Assembly: GCF_902459465.1 (NCBI RefSeq) | Contig: NC_047070.1 | Location: 4,142,554 to 4,206,553 of the forward strand | DNA length: 64,000 bases | Direction: 5' to 3' | DNA from: Asterias rubens | Taxonomy: Eukaryota > Echinodermata > Asteroidea > Forcipulatida > Asteriidae | Shown: piece after piece, positions 1 through 10,200 of the stretch | Layout: each line of letters starts with the position of its first letter | Numbering within the stretch: position 1 is the stretch's first letter | The notes under the pieces: model-generated | What the model was told of the DNA's origin: nothing | Database searches by the model: none | The model's input: the letters and a program-made list of their open reading frames with translations, nothing else | Program-made: the position numbers and the translations under genes

Positions 1-172
1 TGTTTAAATAGCTTTGACGTCATTCCAGGGGCTCACCCGGGTCAGCCCCAAGTGCCCTGCTTCTGGAGTGGGTCACTTGGGGGCTGGCCCCAGGAGTGTG
101 AGTGATCTTTGGATTAGCTCTTGTCAGGAGCTCACTCAGGGGTGCACCGCAGGGTCGGCACAGGAAAACTGA
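1..172. mobile_element. Partial GC-rich MITE, family with GTGCGTTCGATTAGC ends
   Basis: The GC-rich stretch (a CCAGGGGCTCACCCGGGTCAG core, then AGTGATC and TTAGCTC) matches in inverted order the internal part of the two fuller copies at 3650-3893 and 28757-29003. The left terminal repeat lies outside the window or is lost. It stands out from the AT-rich background. Confidence 0.6.
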
Positions 173-194
173 TAAAACGCACCAACAATAGCAG

Positions 195-330
195 TATTAA
201 AACAACATTTATAGAGCCCCTTTATGCGAGGGCTTGCAGATGCTTCACAGATACAAACAGTAAATCCAAAAACTCTACGTAAACAGCAAAAGGTAAGCCT
301 AATACAAGCCACAGGAGACCATCTAAAAAG
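195..330 (-). repeat. LINE/SINE 3'-tail fragment
   Basis: The text ACATTTATAGAGCCCCTTTATGCGAGG, read in reverse, resembles the 'gcgctatataaa' tails of L2-type SINEs and LINEs seen elsewhere here (11455, 35325, 36750). Only the tail is recognisable. Confidence 0.35.
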
Positions 331-489
331 TGAAAATTAGCCTCAAATTTTTTTTATACAAAATTTAACAGTTGAAATATGTAATCTGATGGGTGAGGGG
401 ACAGATTCCTTTCTAACCAAAAACATTGCAAGAATGTTGTTGCTCAGGAGTGGTTTGTTGATACATTGGACATCATTTTTTGTCTGTAG

Positions 490-3400
490 GTGAATTCCTC
501 TGGATAAACGAGGACTCATTCTCGTCTACATCGCTGAAGTGGGCGAGTGGTAGTCCGGATGATGGTGACTCAAACGAGGACTGTGTGGAGTTCAATGAGT
601 ATCAGGAACTAAATGATGAAACATGCACCGATGGACTCTACTACATTTGCGAAAACGATTTGTGTAAGTTGATTTTTCTTTTTTGGGGGTTGATGAACAA
701 AGACAAATTGCCTAGAAGCTGGGCTTGAACCTACTACCTCTAGATTACTAGATTAATGTGCTGGTGTTCTACCATCTGAGCTATCTTAGATTGTATCAAA
801 TAGCCCATTACTTGCTATAACAGTAGTAAAGTAGGACCGGGCGTATATGCACGCACATCAATGAAACACGTAGCATTCCTGGTTTTGTTTCTGTGGTACA
901 GTACACGCACACATACACTCACAGACGTCATGTTGTTGCTGAACAGCTATTTGAATGGTAACGTCATTATTTGATGATTGATTGCACGATTACTTTTTGA
1001 AACAGACCCTGTAGCTGTTCCAGCAAACTTTGCAGTCGAGACAAAAAGTACCAGCCAAATTGAGGTAGTGTGGAGTCCAAGTATTCTTTCTGATGGACAG
1101 GACACAGATGTGACTGGATACAGAGTAAGTGTGCAAATGAATATAATATAAGTTATCACACAAGCGCGAGTGGAATACGAAAAAGTATAGCGCTTCTACA
1201 TCCCATATCCAGCGAGGCCAAAGGTTGAGTTGGATATGGGACGCACACGCGCTATATTTTCTGTATTTCCACGAGCGCGCGTGTGATAATGTATTTATCT
1301 TCAAGCAAACTCGGCGCGTGACATAGAACACACAAGACGCAGGTAGTGATATTAGCCGTGCAATATAGGTTTTTATCACCACTCCATTCTGCCAATCTGA
1401 TTGGAGGATTAGCACGTACTTGAAGATAATAATCGTAATATGCTACACTGAAGGCCCGGTCACCCAGGCCCTGATAACGAGAACGAAAACGAGAACAATA
1501 AAAATGCATGCCCTCGATTGGTTGAATGGCATGGGCGTAATCTGCCTGGAGCAATTCAACCAATCGAGGGCATGCATTTTTATCATTCTCGTTTTTTGTT
1601 CTTGTTATCGGGGCCTGTGTGACCGGGCTTAAATTCTGTTTAAGATTTCATTTTCAAATTGATAGAGCTGTCTTAGCACAATGGTATACTAAAGCTTTAG
1701 TCAGCTGGGCACCAGCCACAATGCTACGCAATTTGTCATGTTTTGGACTGTTTATTATTTCAATATATAAACAATGAAACTAAGTTGTGAAAATTTCATT
1801 TCAAAAGGTGGTCGCATTTTTGAGATAACAACAAGAATTTGGAGCGAATATGTGTATGCTGGTAGAATAATTCCTTTAAGGAATACACAATTTTGTAATT
1901 TTTACTGTAATTTGCCTGTTGGCCACGAGTGTAAAAAGAAATAAACAAAACTATAAACTAAACAATCTTAGAAGCGTTACTGACAGTTTTGCTTCTCAGA
2001 TACAAGGTTTGGGGACATAAAAAATGATTTATACAACCACATTACTTCGAAGTGAAATAATTCTTGATATACCAGTATACTTTATACTATTTGAAAGCTG
2101 CTGTAGGCTTCTGACCCAAAGTTTTTATTGCCATTAATTTAAACGGTGATTATCATTGTTTTTAATCATTTGTTTTTCTTCTGGTATTGCAGCCCTTTGT
2201 CACAAAGCTCTCGGTTGTTGTTATTTTTGTCGTATTTTTGGGGGGTAATGAAACCATTGAGCTCTCAAATGTGAAATCAAATTTCAAGAACTTATTTAAT
2301 CTTTAATTTTTCTGAGTTGATGAAATTCTTTTTTCATTGTGTTTCATTTCTTTCAGCTTTATTATTGGTTGATAAACGACATGAACAACACCATTGCCAA
2401 TATGGATTTTGGCGCTGACGTTTACCGATACATCTTGTCATCGCTAACACCCGGTACAACGTATGAGTTCATGATTGCTGCATTCAGCTCCCAAGGAGAA
2501 GGGCCCACTACAGATCCGCCGCTCCTTGCTACGACAAAATCATCAGGTTAAGCAACTTTCTTTATACCTTTTTTTTTTCCACCGAGCCATTTGCTCTTTA
2601 AATTGAAATTGTGTTAGACATAATGAGTTGTACCCACAGTTTGGACTTGCACTCAAGACGCTGGACATTGTTGATCAGTTTTGAAGCAATTTTTTGCATA
2701 CATTTACTAGTTTTGTGGGTGTGTCGTGGCTGAGTGGTCAAGTGCACTGAACTCAAGCTCTGGTGTTCCTAATCAGTGTGGGTACGAGTCTTGATGCTTG
2801 TGTCCTCAAGCAAGACACTTAAAGGGAAGGTACAATATTGGTAATTGTCAAAGACCAGTGTTCTAACTTGGTGGATCTCAACACATGCATAAAATAACAA
2901 ACCTGTGAAAATTTTGGCTCAATTGGTCATCGGAGTTAGGAGAAATGATGAAAGAAAAAACACCCTTGTTGTACAAATTTGTTTGCTTTCAGATAGGAAT
3001 AAAAGACTTCTAGCTAGAAAAAAATATTATTTTAGTGAGAAATTACCTCTATTTCAAAATCTATGCTACTTCAGAGGGAGCCGTTTCTTACAATGTTTTA
3101 TACTATCAACAGCTCTCAAATGCTAGTACCAAGTCAGTTTTTAAGTTAATATTTGTTTTTAGTAATTACCAAACGTGTACCTTCCTTTTAACCATTATTG
3201 CTTGTCCTTCGGATGGGAAGTAAAGCCACAAGTCTTTGACAATTACCAATATTGTACCTTCCCTTTTCGTAATACATTTAAAATGAAGAATGAATGGATG
3301 ACTGCACATCTGCCATTTTACCAGCCCTTGTTCTCTCACTCTTGTTTACAGTTATCCGTACGGATACCGACCGTCTGAAAGTTTACATCATCATTAAAGG

Positions 3401-3623
3401 ACAGCGCCTCAGACAGCACGCCATGACCGAATTTCAAATAGCCTCGCTCACTCAGTGCACAAACATCTGCACGTCGCTCGAGACTTGCGTGTCGGTCAAC
3501 TTCCATTCCAAGTCTCGAGACGCTCTGAAGACGTGCGAGATCAACGATGAGACCCACACGAGCATGGCTAGCGATATGGAGGACGATCGCGAGTACACCT
3601 ACGCTTCGGTCGAGGGCTACTAA
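490..3623 (+). CDS. C-type lectin / fibronectin III / PAN-apple protein, 3' part
   Basis: Four exons join in phase: 490-663, 1006-1124, 2357-2546 and 3352-3623, ending at TAA. Exon 1 is the C-terminal half of a C-type lectin domain: WINEDS, a SPDDG loop where sugar-binding lectins carry EPN or QPD, then LNDETC and the closing YYICE. Exons 2 and 3 make one fibronectin III domain (VPANFAV, IEVVWSPS, GYRLYYW, LTPGTTYEFMIAAFSSQGEGP). Exon 4 gives a Cys-containing tail (LTQCTNICTSLETCVSVNF, ALKTCEIND) typical of a PAN/apple fold. The 5' exons, and any signal peptide, lie left of the window. Such mixed lectins are usually extracellular or membrane-anchored; no membrane segment is visible, so the end looks secreted. 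The ligand cannot be read from sequence. The lectin and FN3 calls are firm, the PAN call is less so. Confidence 0.82.
721..795 (-). mobile_element. tRNA-like SINE head, minus strand
   Basis: Reverse-strand reading gives a pol III A box (TAGCTCAGATGG) and a B box (GGTTCAAGCC) about 50 bases apart. The head resembles the unit at 4378. It lies in the first visible intron of the lectin gene and is a decayed SINE, not a tRNA gene. Confidence 0.5.
1150..1435. mobile_element. Two adjoining inverted-repeat elements
   Basis: ATCACACAAGCGCGAGTGGAA near 1155 is answered by TTCCACGAGCGCGCGTGTGATA near 1268, forming a hairpin around two inverted copies of CCCATATCC. A second pair, TATCTTCAAGCAAACTCG and GTACTTGAAGATAA, follows at 1296-1432. 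There is no coding capacity. Confidence 0.65.
1451..1630. mobile_element. Palindromic MITE, AGGCCCGGTCAC ends
   Basis: Ends AAGGCCCGGTCACCCAGG and CCTGTGTGACCGGGCTT are inverted copies. Inside, CCCTCGATTGGTTGAAT is repeated inverted as ATTCAACCAATCGAGGG. A second copy lies at 46603-46755. Confidence 0.75.
2715..2818 (+). mobile_element. tRNA-derived SINE head
   Basis: The A-box-like TGGCTGAGTGG, then ACTCAAGCTCTGGTGTTC, then a B-box-like GGTACGAGTC and GTCCTCAAGCAAGACACTT. This is the family of 36425, 45155, 23250, 47205 and 48430. A TTAA element abuts the 3' side. Confidence 0.65.
2819..3267. mobile_element. TTAA-flanked MITE with GGGAAGGTACAATATTGG ends
   Basis: The left end TTAAAGGGAAGGTACAATA is matched by TATTGTACCTTCCCTTTT at the right. 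The interior shares motifs with the AGGCAGTGGACAC family (CTCAATTGGTCATCGGAGT, CTTCAGAGGGAGCCGTTTCT). It is a subfamily with its own termini, in the intron before the last exon of the lectin gene. Confidence 0.7.
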
Positions 3624-3649
3624 AGGCAGATTTTTATGAACTACATTTG

Positions 3650-3893
3650 GTGCGTTGGATTAGCTTCCCTGTGTCGACCCCACAGTGCTCATTCGGGTGA
3701 GCCCCTGACAAGAGCTAATCGGCGATCACTCACCCTCTCGTGGTGACGTCATGCCTGTCGGGCCAGCCCCAGGTGACCCGTTCCACAAGCAGGCCACTTG
3801 GGGCTGACCCGGTTGAGCCCCTGGAATGATGTCAAAGTCGAACGTACTGGGGGCAGATCGGGGTCGACCCGAGGAAGCTAATCGAACGCACCC
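3650..3893. mobile_element. GC-rich MITE with GTGCGTT...AACGCACCC ends
   Basis: The left end GTGCGTTGGATTAGCTTCCC pairs with the right end GAAGCTAATCGAACGCACC. It starts 26 bases past the lectin stop codon, so it probably supplies the 3' UTR or marks where it was cut. A sister copy lies at 28757. Confidence 0.75.
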
Positions 3894-4377
3894 TTAGATA
3901 GGCCCAGTTTGATAAAGCAGTTGAAAAAATATTTGGTTTCCCCTATCTACTAACTCTTTTTCTGTCCAGACTAGGTTACAGCAAAAAAAGAGGAGTTTTT
4001 TTGTGTTGGGTCTTAATGTTCTTGTATGGCTAAATACAATTGTAAATATTAAAGTGAGATTAAAAGATATAGATCTATTTTAGAGTATTGGATTAAACAA
4101 GGATGTTTTTAGGTTATTGGTTTTGTGGAATGTTCAGAGGAGAAATTACATTATTGCTAAGTTTAATTTTTCAAGAAAGGGTGTATTTGTGTGGTTCGAT
4201 TTACTATCATTCCACCAACCTACTGTTTATATTTGTCAGTCCATGACGGCCAAGAAATACAAGAGCAAGTGTCAGTCGGACAGCTCTTTGTGACAAAATA
4301 GGTGACAATGTATGGCTTCTGACTGGCACCATTGAACAAAGATATTGACAAATTTAATAGGGAGACCACCATCATAG

Positions 4378-5100
4378 GGCTCGATAGCTCAGTTGGTAGA
4401 ATGGCGGCACGTTTATCTGGAGGTCGTTGGTTCAAGTCCCACTCTAGTAAAAAAAATTTGTTTGATTACCAAATCACAGACCTATTTGGGATTAAAGCAA
4501 ATTTTTGAAAGATGGTTGGCCAACAATCACTTGCATTGGTAGAATGGCACCACATTAATCTGGAGGTCGTTGGTTCAAGTCCCACTCTAGTAAACAATTT
4601 TTGTTCGATTACCAAATCACAGGCCTATTTGGGATTTAAAAAAAAATTAAAAGATGGTTGGCCAACAATCACTTTCGTTGGTAGAATGGCACCACATTAA
4701 TCTGGAGGTCGTTGGATCAAATCCCACTCTAGTAAACACAGTTTTGTTTGAATGCCAAATCACAGACCTATTTGGGATTTAAAAAAAAATTAAAAGATGG
4801 TTGGCCAACAATCACTTTCGTTGGTAGAATGGCACCACATTAATCTGGAGGTCGTTGGATCAAATCCCACTCTAGTAAACACAGTTTTGTTTGAATGCCA
4901 AATCACAGACCTTTTTGGGATTACAATTTTTTTTTTAAAGATGGTTGGCCAACAATCACTTTCGTTGGTAGAATGACACATGTTAATCTGGAGGAGTCGT
5001 TGATTCAAATCCCACTCTAGTAAACAAAAACTTGTTCAATTACCAAATCACAAACCTTTTTGGGATTTTAATTTTTAAAAGATGGTTGCCCGACAATCGC
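4378..5100 (+). repeat. About 142-bp tandem repeat built on a tRNA-like SINE
   Basis: The first unit starts with a complete tRNA-like head (A box TAGCTCAGTTGG, B box GGTTCAAGTCC at 4431). The later units keep TTGGTAGAATGGCACCACAT, the B box region and CCCACTCTAGTAAAC, then an A/T run and GATGGTTGGCCAACAATCAC. That phrase recurs at 4511, 4653, 4796, 4940 and, degraded, 5081, giving periods of 141-144. The later units have lost the front half of the A box. The array probably arose by unequal exchange of one SINE and its flank. Confidence 0.75.
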
Positions 5101-5258
5101 TTCAGAAGGATGCAAAAGGGAATTTTGTTCTAACACCTGGGGAAACGATTTGACTGGATAATTGGGAATTACATACTTTCAGTTAAGTAAGTTTTTTGTA
5201 GTACCCTGGAAGTTCATTTTTGTGTGTCTCGAATGATTAATTGCAAAAATGTATCTTT

Positions 5259-5623
5259 TTAAAGGCACTGGACACTTGTTAATTACTCAAAATGTTTGTT
5301 AGCATAAAAAACTGACTTGGTAACGAGAAGTGGAGATGTTGGTATTATAAAACATTGTGAGAAACGGCTCCCTCTGAAGTTACATAGTTTTTTAGAAAGA
5401 GGTAATTTTTCACTCAAATAATAAAAGACTTCAGCTGAAGCCTTTTATTATGCATCTGAAAGCACACAAAGTAAATGCAAAGTGTGTTTTTCTTTAATTT
5501 TTGGCAAATTGGATGACCAATTGAGCTCAATTTTCACAGGTTGGTTATTTTATGCATATGTTGGGATACACCAGTTGAAAAGACTGATCTTTGACAATTA
5601 CCAAATGTGTCCAGTGCCTTTAA
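5259..5623. mobile_element. TTAA MITE, AGGCACTGGACAC family
   Basis: TTAAAGGCACTGGACACTTG and GTGTCCAGTGCCTTTAA are inverted termini on TTAA. The interior has the family landmark ACGGCTCCCTCTGAAGT and a hairpin AGACTTCAGCTGAAGCCTTTT. TTAA targets suggest a piggyBac-type mover supplied in trans. Confidence 0.85.
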
Positions 5624-5720
5624 ACCACCTTTAACTGAGGTTATGACTTGTTTATTATAATTAATTTATTTTGGTTTCGCCAATTCATTTAAAAAATAGC
5701 TTTGGACGCTATTTTGTCTC

Positions 5721-6072
5721 TTAAAGCCATTGGACACTTTCGGTAAACAGTAAATTGTCCAAGTCCCACACTTCGTGTATCACAACTTATATATAAAATA
5801 ACAAACCTGTGAAAATTTAGGCTCAATCGGTCATCGGAGTCGGGAGAAAATAACGGGAAAACCCACCCTTGGTTTCTGCACGTTTCGCCGTGTCATGGCA
5901 TGTGTTTAAAATAAATCCGTAATTCTCGCTATCGAGAATTGATATTGTTTTAATGTTTTCTCAAAAAGTAAAGCATTCCATGGAATAATATTTCAAGAGA
6001 AGTCTTTCACCATTACCTTCTGTAAACCCTGTAAAAAAAAAATACTGTACCGAAAGTGTTCAATGGCTTTAA
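5721..6072. mobile_element. TTAA MITE, AGCCATTGGACACTTTCGG family
   Basis: TTAAAGCCATTGGACACTTT and GAAAGTGTTCAATGGCTTTAA end the element. The interior hairpin is TTCTCGCTATCGAGAATT. Other copies are at 42721-43094 and 60892-61256. Confidence 0.85.
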
Positions 6073-7120
6073 GTTGACTACTTTTCGATTAAAGTAACAA
6101 CTGGCAGATTAAAACAAAACAAAAAACAAAACATAAAAACAGCAAAACAATATTGTGATGTAAATTTGTTAGATAACTGTCAGATTTTATTTAGTAACAA
6201 TAAAATGTTACTTTTCATTAATGACAGAGTATACCTTTTGTTTTTGGAACCATTTGATTGGTTTAGTTTATATAAGCGTAGATATATAAAATAACACTAA
6301 CCTGTGACAATTTCATTTCAAAAGGGTGGTAGCATTTAATTTTGAGATATCAACGAAAATCTTAAGCAGCTAAGGGATCGGGGAGTCCATGTAGGAGTTT
6401 ACCGTAATTTGAATTTACAATCTGATGAGAAGTGTTTATGCATAAAACTTTTCTCAGATTTTAATTTGTTTACATCCTGTCGTTTCTCTCTTGCCCTCTC
6501 TACTTAGAAAGGAATGGTTTTCTCAAAATGTTATACATCAACAGCTGCAGTGCTGCTGAATCTTACTAAGTAAGTTTACAATGGTCAATCAGTTTTGAGT
6601 AATTACAAAAGGCATACCTTAGCTCCCCTTAATTTTAAAGATTAAAATGAATGATCTTATGAAATAGAAAACAAGAAATAGGTGTTATGTGTTTCTAGCT
6701 GTGACAGTTTCAATGATTATTTTCAGAGGGCCATAAATAATGATACCAAAATAAATTCCATGTCATTAAAAACAACATAAGTCTCATTTTGTCTCTCTGT
6801 TTTGTTTGTGATAATTGTTTGTGATCATCTATTAGGCATGAATTCTTAATTGAAAGTTTGAATGGCATGCTCATGGTTCTATGGCAATAATGACATCTAT
6901 GCAAACATGAATGATTGTTATTACAAAATAATTTCGAATTACCTCTGTGGGTCAGTTTATGTAGGTAAACCTACAAACTTTCTATGAAGTGCCCCCCTGC
7001 CACGCCCACCACCCTATCCCGTCATATTAAAACGCATTGGTCTCTTGCCATCCTACGTTTAAAAATAGTTACGTTTCTATAGCGCGTGAGAAATTAGCGG
7101 TCATAGGTCACATCTGTTGA

Positions 7121-7147
7121 TGACGTCGCAGCCGGATCGGCCATTTT
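7121..7147 (+). promoter_or_regulatory. CLINT1 proximal promoter sites (CRE-like, YY1-like)
   Basis: TGACGTCG at 7121-7128 matches the CRE core, and GGCCATTTTG at 7138-7147 matches the YY1 core in reverse. They sit 113-140 bases before the CLINT1 ATG in the only locally CG-containing stretch, with no TATA box visible. Either site could fall in the 5' UTR because no transcript start is known. Confidence 0.4.
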
Positions 7148-7260
7148 GACGCAACGAAGACAGATTTTTCACGGGTTTTAAATCCCCTTTCATCCAATAA
7201 TTTCCACTATCAAACAACATTTATTTTGAAAGTGAAGGAGGAGAGTGAACAGCAGTCACC

Positions 7261-10200
7261 ATGCAGTCGGCTATGTGGAAGATTCGTGAGATCCAGGACA
7301 AAGTGTGAGTAGATAAAGACATAGTTTCGTGGAGAGTTCCCGGTTAAAAATCTGCGGTCAAACTGTGGGCGTAGCGTAAAAAAAAATTGTATTCATTTTT
7401 GTTTTGACACAGGCTTTGGGGATGTTCATGTTGTAGAAGTAAAATAACACCAAGATGGACGTTGTAGATTTAACAAAAACATTCGTTTTTAAATGTCAAC
7501 CATGTCATCAGTCTAATTTATGTTTAAATTTAAAATAACGTAAGAAACGAATCTATAGTATTATAAGTATAATGTGAATCACTGAATGAGCCCCCGGTCA
7601 ACGATACATGGGCTATTGCTTGTGATCATTACTCATCATTTACACACACACAAACAAGTAAACACATACGGCCAGCGTCGCAGAATTAATCCCTATGGTC
7701 AATCATGGTGGTAGAAATAGATCTGTTTCTACCTCCTTGGGTAAACTTGCTCTATTGACAGTGGGGATTTAATTTAATTTAAAAACTCGTTTCCCAAAAT
7801 CCGATGCGATGATGTTCATCCAACTGTTCAACTCTGCATTTCCCTGTCGTCAACTGAACTTGCAATTTTGGGTCGCACTATAAAAGTATATACTGATCAG
7901 TGATAACTCACGACAACTCACGACAACAATTTTTAAATGCACTTTAACAAAACATTTGAACATAACATAAGTCAACCGTTAAATATTTGCACAAGCCAAG
8001 AGTATGCACCTAAATCACTTTCGAACTGTTGAAAAAATGGTATTTTTAATTGTAAAAAAAAGGTTTTTTTTACCCCGAATTTAGTTAGTAACAAACGGAA
8101 AATATCAGCTTTGTTGTCTTTCGATGTACTTCGACGATTCCCTTACACCGCAGGGGTGATACAATATCATATGCAAGATGATTATTTATCATTTAATGTG
8201 CCTCTCATCTAAATATTATATTTAAATCTCCCCTTGTAACTTCAAATTCCAGAGGGGCGGCTTAGTTACTTAAAAGAGAAGAAAGAAAAAAAAAGCAGCT
8301 AAACTCAAAAAGAAAAAAATACAACTCGGCCCTCAATTGAAACACATTTTTTTTACATTTAAAAATACAATTTTTTCAACAGTTTGAAAGTAATTTAGAT
8401 GCGTATGACTCTTGTGCATATATTTAATGGTTGACTCATGTTCAAATGTTCTGTTAAATCGCATTTAAAAATTGTTGTCGGTACTATTTAGTGTGACCGG
8501 CAATTTTTATTTTGTTTACAATAATGAATTTTTCACAATCATGACGGTTGTTGCTCGGATTGTCACATCCCCTGTCCTGTCATAATATAATAATGTAAAA
8601 TTTGCATTATTGAATTTGAAAGGTTGTTGTCCTTTTCAGTGTACTGAAAAGTAAAAAAAAAAAAAAAGTTTGAATGCAAATTGAAATGCCAAAACGAAAC
8701 GTTCGTGTTTTGAGATTCACCCTTTATGATGCGGTTCATGGAGATGATAGCAGAACAAACCTCATAGTCCTAGGAGTAGTGAGAACCATTCAAACTTTCA
8801 AAAAAATGTTTTTACTGTCGGCTCTAATGTAACAAAGTAAAGTTGTTCTTCTCAAGGAAGGGTAGTACTAACTAGTAGGCTACTGTAGTATTGATCGTCT
8901 GACCAATTTTAACTCAAAACAGCAGAGCTTGATGGTTCGGACAAGTACAACACAATTCAGTGGTTGAGAGCAACAGTTCGCTAGCTCGTGACACACATTT
9001 TGAGGACATAGAATTGATATCCAATTTGTAATGAATCAATTTTGAACACTTAAGCTGACGTCATGGAGAAAGTTCTGATGGAAAAAAATTCAAAAACTTG
9101 TCATTGCAAACTTGTGACATCAGAATTCACATCGCATTCACATTTGCAGGAACTATGAATTAGGCTTTAGGTTTCGATGAAGGTTTATGCCATAACTTTC
9201 TTCGTTTCTCCCCATCCCAATTGTTTTTCTGTTTTCTTCACAGCACCAACATGGTGATGAATTACACAGACGTAGAGGCAAAGGTACGGGAAGCCACCAA
9301 CGATGACACGTGGGGTCCGCACGGCTCCCTCATGGCCGAGATTGCCAAAGAGACGTACACATACGAACACTTCCCTGAGGTGATGGCCATGATATGGAAA
9401 CGTATGCTGCATGACAGCAAGAAGAACTGGAGGAGAGTCTATAAGGTATGTGCCAAAGAATTATATATTTTCTCTAACCCTCCACAGGCCTCGAACTTCA
9501 TGTTCAAAAGGGCACAGCAATAATTGCCAGGCTTTTTCTAGAATTTGAAGGGCATCGTAGCAATTTTGTAAGTGTAAAAGGGCACCATGGCAGTTTTGTA
9601 GAATTAGAGTGGCATCTTGGCAAAAACTAATTTGAACCAAATTAAACAAGAAAGGTGACCATTCCTGAATCAGTCGGTCACAAGTGTAACCATCTCTTTC
9701 AGAAACGACGTAATTCTAAGGTTTAAATTTAAAACTGGCTGGCAAAATTATTGTGACACTTTCATCGAAAACATGGAAAAAAGGTCAATTGATCTAATTT
9801 AGTTGTTATACATTTTTTTTTCAGTCGCTATTACTCTTGGCGTACCTCATACTGAACGGATCGGAGCGAGTCGTCACCAGCGCTAGGGAGCACCTTTATG
9901 ACCTCAGATCCCTTGAGAATTATTCCTTTATGGATGAGTTTAACAGAGACCAAGGACAAAACGGTAAGTTTATTTTTTAATCCTAACCATCCCTCAATCC
10001 ATCAAAGTCCAACTGCATGTTTTGTTTGACTCTGTTGGAGGGGAGGGACTGTCGTTGGTTAACTGATTCTGCTATACATTAGGGATACCACCAACAGATG
10101 TTGAGGTTTGGCCAAAGTACGCTGAATTGAGAAAAAAGTCATCAGAACTTTTTTACTTGGTGTATATCTTTGGTTTTAAAAGCCCTACTGTGAAATCTCG

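Noticed and set aside
4378-4446. A true tRNA gene
   Set aside because: It has A and B boxes, but the acceptor ends do not pair well, the unit is tandemly repeated with decay, and similar heads are dispersed; SINE origin fits better.
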